Source of the DNA: Neisseria dumasiana
GTDB lineage: Bacteria > Pseudomonadota > Gammaproteobacteria > Burkholderiales > Neisseriaceae
Reading direction: 5' to 3'
Length of the DNA: 64,000 nucleotides
Assembly: GCF_022870885.1 (NCBI RefSeq)
Contig: NZ_CP091509.1
Coordinates: 868,001 to 932,000 of the forward strand
A program made the translations under genes and the position numbers. Under the pieces are notes generated by a model. It worked only from the letters and a program-made list of their open reading frames with translations, ran no database searches and was not told the DNA's origin. Numbering within the stretch: the stretch's first letter is position 1; the number at the start of each line of letters is the position of its first letter. Of the stretch, positions 37,811 to 46,486 are shown piece by piece.

Positions 37811-39001
37811 ATGAAGAAAACCTTACTCGGCTTGATGATAACCGCCGCACTGATTTGCAACGCCTCTGCCGCAACCGCACCCAAAGCCGATGCACCTGCC
37901 CAAACTGCCACGCCGGCGGCTATCGCACTGCCTGAAATTTCCGCCACTGCTTATATTGTGAAAGATGCGCAAAGCGGCCAAATTCTCGCCGAAAAAAATC
38001 TCAATGCCCAAGTCGAACCGGCATCCCTTACCAAATTAATGACTGCTTATCTCGCTTTCAAAGCCTTGGATAACGGCACCTTGAAACCGGAACAAATGCT
38101 AACCGTATCCGATAAAGGTTGGCGGGCAGAAGGATCACGCATGTTTCTCGATCCCAAAAAGCCGGCCAGTGTCAGCGATTTAATCAAAGGTTTGATCGTG
38201 CAGTCGGGTAATGATGCCGCGATCACATTGGCAGAAGCCATCGGCGGCAGCGAAGAAGGATTTGCTTCTATGATGAATACTGAAGCTAAGCGCTTAGGTA
38301 TGACCAATACTTTTTATACCAACAGCACAGGCTTGCCCGGAGAAGGCCATTTAACCAGCGTAAACGACTTGGTGATTTTGGCGGGAGCCATTATTCGGGA
38401 TTTCCCCAAGTATTATCCGATTTACGCCATGAAATCGTTTAAATACAACAATATCGAACAACCCAACCGCAATTTGCTGCTTTATCGCGATTCCAGCGTA
38501 GACGGATTGAAAACCGGTCATACCAGCAGCGCAGGTTATAATTTGGTTGCCTCAAGCAAACGTAACGGCCGCCGCGTAATCTCTGTGGTCGTCGGTACCG
38601 AAAGCACCGAAGCCCGGGCTTCCGAAAGCAGTAAATTATTGAATTGGGCCTTGCAGGCTTACGATACGCCCAAGCTGTATGATGCCAACCAAACCATCTC
38701 TCAGGTTAAGGTGTATAAAGGCAGCTCTAATGCCGTTAACGTAGGTTTTTTAAATGCCTCTTACGTTACGATTCCTCACGGTGAAGGCCAAAACATCAAA
38801 CCGATATTGGAAACCGTTCAGCCCGTATTGGCTCCCATTCAAAAAGGTCAGGTTTTGGGTAAGCTCAAAGTGATGAACGGCAACACCGTGTTGGCAGAAA
38901 AAAACGTGGTTGCTTTAAACGCTGTGGAAGAAGCTGGTTGGTTCGGTCGAACTTACGACAGTATTGTGCTTTGGTTTAAGAGCCTGTTTGCCGAAGCATA
39001 A
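37811..39001 (+). CDS. dacA: D-alanyl-D-alanine carboxypeptidase (PBP5/6 type)
   Basis: A 396-residue penicillin-binding protein. Signal peptide at 1-20 (ASA), then the peptidase S11 domain with SLTK (Ser72, Lys75), SGN (132-134) and KTG (234-236). A PBP5-type C-terminal beta domain follows, and a final hydrophobic/amphipathic stretch (TYDSIVLWFKSLFAEA) could anchor it to the inner membrane. It trims the terminal D-Ala of peptidoglycan pentapeptides. Whether it is the dacA or dacC orthologue cannot be told; the symbol marks the family. Confidence 0.88.
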   Translation: MKKTLLGLMITAALICNASAATAPKADAPAQTATPAAIALPEISATAYIVKDAQSGQILAEKNLNAQVEPASLTKLMTAYLAFKALDNGTLKPEQMLTVSDKGWRAEGSRMFLDPKKPASVSDLIKGLIVQSGNDAAITLAEAIGGSEEGFASMMNTEAKRLGMTNTFYTNSTGLPGEGHLTSVNDLVILAGAIIRDFPKYYPIYAMKSFKYNNIEQPNRNLLLYRDSSVDGLKTGHTSSAGYNLVASSKRNGRRVISVVVGTESTEARASESSKLLNWALQAYDTPKLYDANQTISQVKVYKGSSNAVNVGFLNASYVTIPHGEGQNIKPILETVQPVLAPIQKGQVLGKLKVMNGNTVLAEKNVVALNAVEEAGWFGRTYDSIVLWFKSLFAEA

Positions 39002-39070
39002 ACCGATTTGCCAAAGCCGCTTGATAAAGCGGCTTTTTTATGGGGCAAAAAGCCATTCGGAAAACGGGAC

Positions 39071-39211
39071 GAGACCTTTGCAAAACCCCATTTGCGGCGC
39101 ATTTCTGCGTTGTGCACTGCCCGCTTGTTCGCCTTATATATGATATGTCTGCACTCGCTGTGCTGCTTCAAATTGAACTGTATCCGCATCTGAGAGTTTC
39201 GCAAAGGTCTC
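39071..39211. repeat. MITE-like element, copy 3 (141 bp)
   Basis: GAGACCTTTGCAAAAC at the left and TTTCGCAAAGGTCTC at the right, with the family interior (TGCGGCGCATTTCTGCGTTGTGC, GATATGTCTGCACTCGCTG). Unlike copies 1 and 2 it is not flanked by a DUS. It lies between the dacA-type gene and the tRNA pair. Confidence 0.8.
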
Positions 39212-39362
39212 GGGGCATATAAATAAACATGCTTGTAAAAAATAAATTAATATAGATTCATATATTTATATATTTTTTACCATTAAAGTATAGACAGGCA
39301 GGGCAAACCCTATTATTATTCGGTTTCTTGATTCACAGCACTAACGAAGCGTAGTGAAATAA

Positions 39363-39439
39363 GCACCCGTAGCTCAGTTGGATAGAGTATCTGGCTACGA
39401 ACCAGAGGGTCGGGCGTTCGAATCGCTCCGGGTGCGCCA
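39363..39439 (+). tRNA. tRNA-Arg (anticodon ACG)
   Basis: 77 nt including encoded CCA. The acceptor stem GCACCCG pairs with CGGGTGC, discriminator G. D-arm AGCTCAGTTGGATAGAGT; anticodon loop CTACGAA gives ACG; T-loop TTCGAAT. It reads CGN arginine codons through the inosine modification usual for this tRNA. It is followed closely by tRNA-Glu, probably as one transcript. Confidence 0.93.
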
Positions 39440-39457
39440 AGAATCAAAATCAAATCC

Positions 39458-39532
39458 GCGCCCATCGTCTAGCGGTTAGGACATCGCCCTTTCACGGCGG
39501 TAACCGGGGTTCGATTCCCCGTGGGCGTGCCA
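39458..39532 (+). tRNA. tRNA-Glu (anticodon TTC)
   Basis: 75 nt including encoded CCA. Acceptor GCGCCCA pairs with TGGGCGT (first pair G-T). Anticodon loop CTTTCAC gives TTC, in the typical tRNA-Glu arm CGCCCTTTCACGGCG. T-arm CGGGGTTCGATTCCCCG. It lies 18 bases after tRNA-Arg and is followed by an intrinsic terminator. Confidence 0.93.
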
Positions 39533-39539
39533 AATTTTC

Positions 39540-39577
39540 AAACCTCTTAAGAATATTTTCTTAAGAGGTTTGTTTTT
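39540..39577 (+). terminator. Terminator of the tRNA pair
   Basis: AAACCTCTTAAGAA and TTCTTAAGAGGTTT form a 14-bp stem with a 4-base loop, followed by GTTTTT. Confidence 0.9.
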
Positions 39578-39580
39578 ATT

Positions 39581-39787
39581 GAGACTTTTGCAAAAGAACA
39601 GATGTGGATGCCGTTCAAGCTGAAGCAGTACAGCGAGTGCGGACATATCGCGAATAAACTTATCTCTGTTTTGGCGTAGCCGCGCTTTGCCGCCTTGTAT
39701 CAAAACAAGTTGATTTGCTATATCGCATGATATGCAAGTGAACGGCGCACAATGCAGAAATCCACCGCGTATGTGAATAAAGACCTC
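39581..39787. repeat. MITE copy 4, interrupted by a short Correia-like element
   Basis: In reverse orientation: GAGACTTTTGCAAAAGAACAG, then GATGTGGATGCCGTTCAAGCTGAAGCAGTACAGCGAGTGCGGACATAT and later GAACGGCGCACAATGCAGAAAT match the complement of copies 1-3. Between them (about 39652-39720) sits a segment with AATAAACTT at one end and AAGTTGATTTGCTATA at the other, plus GCTTTGCCGCCTTGTAT, matching the Correia-like short form. TATCGC flanks this insert on both sides. The outer right end is decayed. Confidence 0.65.
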
Positions 39788-40186
39788 ATCCAATTTGGCT
39801 CTACTCTTTGCTTTGCATCTGTAGCTTTTGCTTCGGTAGCGCAGCGGATTTTCGAAGCCAGAAAACCGCTTAGCAAGCTCTCTGAAAACACACTTTAGAA
39901 TCGGATTTCTGTTCCGGTTTCATCAACGCAGCTTTGATGTAAGGCGAAAGGCCGTGTTTTAAAATCGGGCCGGTTGCTGATGTGTTTCTTTTTATGCCGG
40001 TTCTTTGATTACTTCCAAAGAACTAGGCATCTACTTAAAAAGCGTTTTTTTTCTCCGCCTTTTTCTTTCGGCTTAAACCCTTTCGATGCATATTTTCTTG
40101 AGGGTGGCTGTTCTATATTCCAATTGTAGAAAACTATTTTCAGACAGGCATTGCCCTGTCGGTGCGATAAACAAAAGGAACCCGCC
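39788..40186 (+). other. Leader region of narG (about 400 bases)
   Basis: No gene recognised. The sequence TTGATTACTTCCAA near 40000 is a weak partial match to an FNR box (TTGAT-N4-ATCAA). AT-rich stretches such as TTCTATATTCC near 40110 could hold a promoter. The sequence becomes GC-rich again only at the narG ribosome site AAAGGAA. Confidence 0.4.
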
Positions 40187-43100
40187 ATGAGCCACTTTTT
40201 AGACCGTCTGAAATTTTTCAGCCAAAAACACGAACCGTTTGCCAACGGGCACGGGGTGGTAACCGAAGAAAACCGCAAGTGGGAAAATGCCTACCGCAGC
40301 CGCTGGCAGCACGACAAGGTGGTGCGTTCCACCCACGGCGTAAACTGTACCGGTTCGTGCAGCTGGAAAGTGTATGTGAAAAACGGGCTGATTACTTGGG
40401 AAACCCAGCAGACCGACTATCCGCGCACCCGCCCCGATTTGCCGAACCACGAACCACGGGGTTGTCCGCGCGGGGCTTCGTACAGCTGGTATGTATATTC
40501 CGCCCAGCGTGTGAAATACCCGATGATACGCGGCGTGCTGGCGGAAATGTGGCGTGAAGCGCGCAAAACCATGCAACCTGTCGAGGCATGGGCTTATATT
40601 GTGGAAGACGAGGCACGTGCCAGATCGTTCAAAACCCAGCGCGGTTTGGGCGGCTTTGTACGCTCTACTTGGGAAGAAGCCAATGAAATGGTGGCGGCGG
40701 CCAACGCTTACACCGTGAAAAATTACGGCCCCGACCGTGTGATTGGTTTTTCGCCGATTCCTGCCATGTCGATGGTGAGCTATGCCGCCGGTGTACGTTA
40801 TCTCAGCCTGATGGGCGGTGTGGCAATGTCTTTCTACGACTGGTATTGCGACTTACCGCCTGCCAGCCCGCAAATTTGGGGCGAGCAAACCGACGTGGCC
40901 GAGTCTGCCGACTGGTACAACTCGAATTATCTGATGGTATGGGGTTCCAACGTGCCGATGACGCGCACGCCCGATGCCCACTTCTACACCGAGGTGCGCT
41001 ACAAAGGCACCAAAACCGTAGCGGTTTCTTCCGATTTCGGCGAGATGGCGAAATTCGGCGATATTTGGTTGGCGCCGAAACAAGGCACCGATGCGGCTTT
41101 GGCAATGGCGATGGGGCACGTTATCCTTAAAGAATTTCATGTCGAGAACCCGTCTCCTTACTTTACCGACTATATCCGCCGTTTAACCGATATGCCGATT
41201 TTGGTACACCTTGAGCAGGAAGGCAGCGGTTATGCGCCCAAATATTTCCTGCGTGCGTCCGAATTGGAGGGCAACTTCGGCGAAAACGACAATCCCGATT
41301 GGAAAACGCTGGCTTGGGACGAGCTTTCAGACGGCCTGATGGTACCCAACGGCTCTATCGGTTTCCGTTGGGACGGCAGCGGTAAATGGAACTTGGAAAC
41401 GCAAGCGCAAGGCAATGAAGTGCGTGCCGCGCTGTCGCTGAAAAACCGTTCGGACGAAGTGGTGGAAGTCGGCTTTACCTACTTCGGCGGCGAGCACGAC
41501 GAAGTGATTTACCGCAAAGTGCCTGCCAAACGCATTCCTTTGGCCGACGGCAAAAACGCATTGGTGGCAACCGTATTCGATCTGATGGTGGCCAACTACG
41601 GCGTGGACAACGGCTTGGGCTGCGAAAATTGTGCCAAAGATTATTTCGACGACAAGCCTTATACCCCTGCATGGCAGGAAAAACACACCGGCGTGAAACC
41701 GGAATTGGTGATTCAGGTAGCCCGCGAGTTCGCCCAAAACGCCCACGATACCGAAGGCCGCAGCATGGTAATTGTCGGCGCGGGTTTGAACCACTGGTAC
41801 CACATGGACATGGCCTACCGCGGCATCATCAATATGCTGATGATGTGCGGTGCCATTGGAAAATCCGGCGGCGGCTGGTGCCACTATGTCGGCCAAGAAA
41901 AACTGCGCCCGCAAAGCGGCTGGATTCCGTTAACGTTTGCCACCGACTGGCACCGTCCGCCGCGCCAGATGAACAGCACCTCGTTCTTCTACGCCCATAC
42001 CAGCCAATGGCGGCATGAAAAAGTAGCCGTAGATGAAATTCTCGCGCCTAATGCCGACGGCAGCATGGGCAAGCTCTCGATGATCGACTACAACGCCAAA
42101 GCCGAACGCATGGGCTGGCTGCCGAGCGCGCCGCAATTGGGCGCAAACCCTTTGGATATTGTCGATCAGGCCGAGGCTGCCAGTGTCGATCCCGCCCAAT
42201 ATGTGGCAGGCCGTCTGAAAGACGGTACGCTGGATATGGCGTGTAACGACCCGGACAACCCGCAAAACTTCCCGCGCAACCTGTTTGTGTGGCGTTCCAA
42301 CCTGCTCGGTTCTTCGGGCAAAGGGCACGAGTATTTCCTGAAATACCTGCTGGGCACGCAAAACGCCGTGTTGAACGACGAAAACGACGAAGAGTGCATC
42401 AAGCCGTCTGAAATCAAGGTTCGCCCCGCAGCAGAGGGCAAACTCGATTTGCTCGTGGTGCTCGATTTCCGCATGTCCACCACCTGCCTATACGGCGACA
42501 TCGTGCTGCCTACCGCCACATGGTATGAAAAAGACGACCTCAACACTTCCGACATGCACCCGTTTATCCACCCGCTCACCGAGGCCGTGCAACCGCTGTG
42601 GCAAAGCAAAACCGACTGGGAAATCTACAAAGGCTTTGCCAAAAAATTCAGCGAAATCGCCAAAGACTATATCGGCGTGCGCAAAGACATCGTGCTCACC
42701 CCACTGATGCACGACAGCCCGCAGGAACTCGGCCAGCCGTTTGACCCGAAAGACTGGAAACACGGCGAATGCGACCCGATTCCCGGCAAAACCATGCCCG
42801 CTATGACCGTGGTGGAACGCGACTACGGCGCGATTTATGAAAAATTCACTTCCATCGGCCCCTTGTTGGAAAAAATCAACAACAACGGTAAAGGCATGGC
42901 TTGGGATACCAAGCACGAAGTCGAATTCCTGCGCAAACTTAACGGCGTGCAAGCAAGCGGTGCAGGCAAAGGCCAGCCGAAAATCGAAACCGCCATCGAT
43001 GCCTGCGAAATGGTGCTGACCCTCGCGCCAGAAACCAACGGCCACGTTGCCAAAAAAGCATGGAAAGCCTTGGGCAAAGCCACCGGCCGCGACCATACCC

Positions 43101-43864
43101 ACCTGATTAACAGCAGCGAACACACCGCCATCCGTTTCCGCGACATCGTTGCCCAGCCGCGCAAAATCGTTACCTCGCCGATTTGGTCTGGCGTGGAAAG
43201 CGAAGAAGTGTGCTACAACGCCGGCTACACCAACGTGCACGAACTCATCCCGTGGCGCACCATCACCGGCCGCCAGCAGTTCTACCAAGACCACAAATGG
43301 ATGCGCGATTTCGGCGAACACCTGTGCGTGTACAAACCTGCCGTGGACTTTAAAACCACCAAGAAACTTTTGGGCAAATACCCCAACGGCAATAAGGAAA
43401 TCACCCTTAACTTCCTCACGCCGCACCAAAAATGGGGCATCCACAGCACCTATTCGGAAAACCTGCGTATGCTCACCCTCTCGCGCGGCGGCCCGCATGT
43501 GTGGATTTCCGAAATTGATGCCCAAAAAGCCGGTATCGTCGATAACGATTGGGTGGAAGTGTTCAACGCCAACGGCACGATTGCCTGCCGCGCCGTTGTC
43601 AGCCAGCGTATTCCCGAAACCATGATCCTGATGTACCACGCACAGGAAAAAATCGTCCACACTCCGGCGGGCGAGGTTTCCAAAAAACGCGGCGGCATCC
43701 ACAATTCCGTTACCCGTGCCATTCTGAAACCCACCCACATGATCGGCGGCTACGCCCAACTGGCCTACGGTTTCAACTACTACGGCACGGTAGGTTCCAA
43801 CCGCGACGAATGGGTGATTGTGCGTAAGATGAACAAAGTGGATTGGATGGATACACCTGTGTAA
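40187..43864 (+). CDS. narG: Respiratory nitrate reductase alpha subunit
   Basis: A 1225-residue molybdenum-bisMGD catalytic subunit reducing nitrate to nitrite on the cytoplasmic face of the NarGHI complex. The N-terminal FS0 cluster ligands are His50, Cys54, Cys58 and Cys93 and the Mo ligand is Asp222 in YDWYCDLPP, the same spacing as E. coli NarG. WGEQTDVAESADWYNSNY and the C-terminal dinucleotide domain are intact. No frameshift is seen. AAAGGAA precedes the ATG. narH, narJ and narI do not follow; instead a strong terminator lies 20 bases after the stop, so this narG is solitary here. Confidence 0.96.
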   Translation: MSHFLDRLKFFSQKHEPFANGHGVVTEENRKWENAYRSRWQHDKVVRSTHGVNCTGSCSWKVYVKNGLITWETQQTDYPRTRPDLPNHEPRGCPRGASYSWYVYSAQRVKYPMIRGVLAEMWREARKTMQPVEAWAYIVEDEARARSFKTQRGLGGFVRSTWEEANEMVAAANAYTVKNYGPDRVIGFSPIPAMSMVSYAAGVRYLSLMGGVAMSFYDWYCDLPPASPQIWGEQTDVAESADWYNSNYLMVWGSNVPMTRTPDAHFYTEVRYKGTKTVAVSSDFGEMAKFGDIWLAPKQGTDAALAMAMGHVILKEFHVENPSPYFTDYIRRLTDMPILVHLEQEGSGYAPKYFLRASELEGNFGENDNPDWKTLAWDELSDGLMVPNGSIGFRWDGSGKWNLETQAQGNEVRAALSLKNRSDEVVEVGFTYFGGEHDEVIYRKVPAKRIPLADGKNALVATVFDLMVANYGVDNGLGCENCAKDYFDDKPYTPAWQEKHTGVKPELVIQVAREFAQNAHDTEGRSMVIVGAGLNHWYHMDMAYRGIINMLMMCGAIGKSGGGWCHYVGQEKLRPQSGWIPLTFATDWHRPPRQMNSTSFFYAHTSQWRHEKVAVDEILAPNADGSMGKLSMIDYNAKAERMGWLPSAPQLGANPLDIVDQAEAASVDPAQYVAGRLKDGTLDMACNDPDNPQNFPRNLFVWRSNLLGSSGKGHEYFLKYLLGTQNAVLNDENDEECIKPSEIKVRPAAEGKLDLLVVLDFRMSTTCLYGDIVLPTATWYEKDDLNTSDMHPFIHPLTEAVQPLWQSKTDWEIYKGFAKKFSEIAKDYIGVRKDIVLTPLMHDSPQELGQPFDPKDWKHGECDPIPGKTMPAMTVVERDYGAIYEKFTSIGPLLEKINNNGKGMAWDTKHEVEFLRKLNGVQASGAGKGQPKIETAIDACEMVLTLAPETNGHVAKKAWKALGKATGRDHTHLINSSEHTAIRFRDIVAQPRKIVTSPIWSGVESEEVCYNAGYTNVHELIPWRTITGRQQFYQDHKWMRDFGEHLCVYKPAVDFKTTKKLLGKYPNGNKEITLNFLTPHQKWGIHSTYSENLRMLTLSRGGPHVWISEIDAQKAGIVDNDWVEVFNANGTIACRAVVSQRIPETMILMYHAQEKIVHTPAGEVSKKRGGIHNSVTRAILKPTHMIGGYAQLAYGFNYYGTVGSNRDEWVIVRKMNKVDWMDTPV

Positions 43865-43883
43865 CTCATCAGGCCGTCTGAAC

Positions 43884-43920
43884 AACGCCTGCCCGAAAAC
43901 CGTTTCAGGCAGGCGTTTTT
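43884..43920 (+). terminator. Terminator directly after narG
   Basis: AACGCCTGCC and GGCAGGCGTT form a 10-bp stem with a 14-base loop and a T-run. It ends the narG transcript before any narH could be read. Confidence 0.85.
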
Positions 43921-43948
43921 ATGACCGATACGAGAAAGGCGAATCGAA

Positions 43949-44293
43949 ATGAACCGGCTCGATATTCTGCATATTGCAGAACATTTAACGGATAATCCCG
44001 CAGAATCCATCCGAACTGTGCTTCATCAGGGAAGTGATATGAATCTGGTGCTGTGGCAGCTTCCGCTCGGGGGTATTTTGCCGCCCCACCGCCATCCGGC
44101 CGGGGAAGATATTTGGGTGGTGCTGAAAGGATGTGCCGAAATATGGGGCGACGATAACAGCCGACAGGCGGTAGCGGCGGGCGACAGTGTGGTTATCGAT
44201 ACCAGTTGCCGTCACGGTTTGCGCAACACGGGCGAACAAGATTGTGTTTTGCTTTCCGTGCTTAGGCCGCAGGCCGGATTTGAAACGGCTTGA
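43949..44293 (+). CDS. Cupin-domain protein
   Basis: A 114-residue single-domain cupin. Motif 1 is LPPHRHPAGEDIWVVLKGCAEIWG (His, His and Glu metal ligands) and motif 2 is DSVVIDTSCRHGLRNTG (His). Such small cupins are often metal-binding isomerases, oxygenases or sensors; no specific function can be assigned. AGAAAGGCG precedes the ATG. It lies between the narG terminator and a Correia-like short element; a functional link with narG is not evident. Confidence 0.8.
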   Translation: MNRLDILHIAEHLTDNPAESIRTVLHQGSDMNLVLWQLPLGGILPPHRHPAGEDIWVVLKGCAEIWGDDNSRQAVAAGDSVVIDTSCRHGLRNTGEQDCVLLSVLRPQAGFETA

Positions 44294-44307
44294 AACCGTA
44301 AAAACAT

Positions 44308-44370
44308 TATTCAATCAAGATTTGAATATGGGCAGCAACGTTGCAGTAAAAGTTAAGCTGATTGATTATA
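44308..44370. repeat. Correia-like element, short form (about 63 bp)
   Basis: TATTCAATCAAGATTTGAATATG, then GGCAGCAACGTTGCAGTAAAAGTTAAGCTGATTGATTATA. It aligns end-to-end with the short form at 35056-35121. The last base runs straight into a DUS. Confidence 0.65.
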
Positions 44371-44408
44371 GGCCGTCTGAAAAGCGTTAAATGCTGTTCA
44401 GACGGCCT
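44370..44408 (-). terminator. DUS inverted pair after the RsmB-family gene
   Basis: AGGCCGTCTGAA and TTCAGACGGCCT with a 15-base loop lie between the convergent cupin and methyltransferase genes. Confidence 0.55.
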
Positions 44409-44429
44409 CATGCGGTTAAAGCGGTAAAG

Positions 44430-45695
44430 CTAGCCTTTATGTTGCATAACCGCGGCAAAAAAGCCGTCGGTATGGTGTTCGGCCGTATCCAAACGGAGAT
44501 ATTTTCCGGTATCCAAACCGTTAACTTTGGCTGATTCGAGCAAAGCGGCACAGTCCGACAGTTCGAATTGCGGATGTTCGCTTAAAAAGCGTTCTACCTG
44601 CCGTTCGTTTTCTTCGGGCAGAATGCTGCATGTGGCATACACCAAACGGCCTTGCTCTTTAACCAATGCCGAGGCCGCGCTCAGGATATTGTGCTGCTGC
44701 TCAAGCAGTTTGGATACGGTTTCGGGCGATTGGCGGTATTTCAAATCGGGGTTGCGGCGCAAAGTACCCAAGCCGGAGCAGGGGGCATCAACCAACACGC
44801 GGTCGGCTTTGCCGTTCAGACGGCCTATACGCGGATCGTGTTCGCTGCTGATGCGTTCGGGGTGGATATTGGTTAAACCGGCGCGAACCATGCGCGGCTT
44901 GAGATTGGCAAGGCGTTTTTCGGCAATATCAAAAGCATAAATCCGCCCTTTATTGGCTGTCATCGCACCGATGGCCAGCGTTTTGCCGCCTGCGCCTGCG
45001 CAAAAATCAACAATGATTTCTCCGCGCTTGGCGCCGGTTAACAAGGCAAGCAGCTGGCTGCCTTCGTCTTGAACTTCCAACGTGCCGTCTAAGAAAAGGG
45101 GATGTTTGTTGAGCGCGGCTTTGTCTTGCAGGCGTATGCCCCAAGGCGAATACGGCGTGGCTTCGGCGGCCAAACCTTCGCTTTGCAGGGCTTCCAGTAC
45201 TTTGTCGCGTTTGGCTTTGACGGTGTTGACCCGCAGATCGAGCGGGGCAGGGCGGCTGATGCTGCGTCCGAATGCGAGTATGGCTTCGTCGTCGTAATGC
45301 GCCTGCAAGTGCCTGATCAGCCATTCGGGCAGTTCCGCCGCCGTGCTGAGGCCGTCTGAAAACTCGGCTTTGCGGCTTTTCAGACGGCTTAAAAATTCGC
45401 GTTCTTCTTCATTGATCAATTCGCTGATTTGGCTGATGTTGATGCCGCGGCCGAGAACCAAAGCAGCCAGTGCCGCTTGTTTGGCTTGGGCGTGCGGCCG
45501 GCGCAGCACTGCTGAAATTTTTTGGTAATGGCGCAGTGCGGCAAATGCGGTTTCGGCGATTTCGTGACGGTCTTGGCGGCCGAGTTTTTTGTGGTCGCGG
45601 AAATAGGCGGAAAGCACGGCGTCGGCAGGCTGTTGGAACGTCAGCATTGATGAAAGCACGGCGGCGGTATGGTCAAGTTGGGTTGAATTTATCAT
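44430..45695 (-). CDS. RsmB/NOP-family rRNA (cytosine-5) methyltransferase
   Basis: A 421-residue SAM-dependent RNA methyltransferase. The N-terminal third is a NusB-like RNA-binding helical region (about 1-130). The catalytic domain has SAM motif VDFCAGAGGKTLAIG, motif IV DAPCSGLGTLRRNP and motif VI YATCSILPEEN; the two cysteines are the release and nucleophile residues of m5C enzymes. It is most like RsmB-type proteins but may be a distinct paralogue, so no symbol is given. A DUS within the gene encodes FSDGLS near residue 111. Confidence 0.9.
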   Translation of the reverse strand: MINSTQLDHTAAVLSSMLTFQQPADAVLSAYFRDHKKLGRQDRHEIAETAFAALRHYQKISAVLRRPHAQAKQAALAALVLGRGINISQISELINEEEREFLSRLKSRKAEFSDGLSTAAELPEWLIRHLQAHYDDEAILAFGRSISRPAPLDLRVNTVKAKRDKVLEALQSEGLAAEATPYSPWGIRLQDKAALNKHPLFLDGTLEVQDEGSQLLALLTGAKRGEIIVDFCAGAGGKTLAIGAMTANKGRIYAFDIAEKRLANLKPRMVRAGLTNIHPERISSEHDPRIGRLNGKADRVLVDAPCSGLGTLRRNPDLKYRQSPETVSKLLEQQHNILSAASALVKEQGRLVYATCSILPEENERQVERFLSEHPQFELSDCAALLESAKVNGLDTGKYLRLDTAEHHTDGFFAAVMQHKG

Positions 45696-45856
45696 AGCGG
45701 TATGAAATAGGTATCGGCGCGGATTATCCGTAGCAGGCCGGATAACATTGCATGTGGTTGATGGCGGGCGGTCGGAGTTTTTCAGACGGCCTGCCCGAAA
45801 ATAAGCAGTCAGGTGCAGCAGGGTAACTTAACACGGGCAGATGATATGCGGTATGG

Positions 45857-46258
45857 CTACCACTCGCCGCGTTTGATTTTATCGATTTGGCGTCGGTCGC
45901 GCTTGGTAGGCCGTCCATCGGGATACGCGGCACTTACGCGGCTGGCTTGGTCGAGCAGTTTTTGCGCTTCGCGTTTCTCGGCCGTCTGCTTGTCTTCTTC
46001 ATACAGCAACCGCGCTTCGGGAGCGGGGCGGCGTTGGTGGTTGAGTGCCAAAACGGTCAGTTTGTAGGGAAGCGAATTTAAAGTTAAATCGATAACGTCG
46101 CCGGCAGAAATGTTTTTGCTGTTTTTCACTTTGGAGCCGTTAACCTGTACGCGTCCCAATTCGATATGCTTTTGAGCCAAGGCACGGGTTTTGAAAAAAC
46201 GTGCAGCCCACAGCCATTTATCGAGCCGCATCGCAGTATTATCGTGATCGCTTTTCAT
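45857..46258 (-). CDS. hslR: Hsp15-like S4-domain RNA-binding protein
   Basis: A 133-residue heat-shock-type protein that in E. coli binds stalled 50S subunits carrying nascent chains. The S4 domain MRLDKWLWAARFFKTRALAQKHIELGRVQVNG lies at about residues 12-43, followed by the usual basic C-terminus (GRPTKRDRRQIDKIKRGEW). The start at 46258 (MKSDHDNTAMRLDKWLW) is chosen because the longer frame upstream has no family resemblance. It is upstream of and co-directional with the RsmB-family gene, but about 160 bases with a DUS separate them. Confidence 0.88.
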   Translation of the reverse strand: MKSDHDNTAMRLDKWLWAARFFKTRALAQKHIELGRVQVNGSKVKNSKNISAGDVIDLTLNSLPYKLTVLALNHQRRPAPEARLLYEEDKQTAEKREAQKLLDQASRVSAAYPDGRPTKRDRRQIDKIKRGEW

Positions 46259-46486
46259 GTTATTGCCGTGTGATTGAAGTGTGGGCGAGTTTAGCATAAG
46301 ATACGGGATTGGGTGCAGTGCGAGTATTTGCACTAAAACCCGGGAAATAGAGATACAGCCGTTATATGCAACGGCACAATACACATTAATCAGACGGGCG
46401 GCGTGATGAAACACGACAAAATACTGCCGAAACTGCTTTGATTAGCGTATGATTACGTCCGAATCCTATTGATAAGAGCATTAATT

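Noticed and set aside
39985..40030. FNR operator for narG (TTGATTACTTCCAA)
   Set aside because: Only the left half matches; it is kept as a weak note in the leader entry, not called as a site.
40187..43864. Large open frames antisense to narG, including one over 460 codons (42488-43885)
   Set aside because: They arise from the codon bias of narG read backwards; no start signals or family resemblance.
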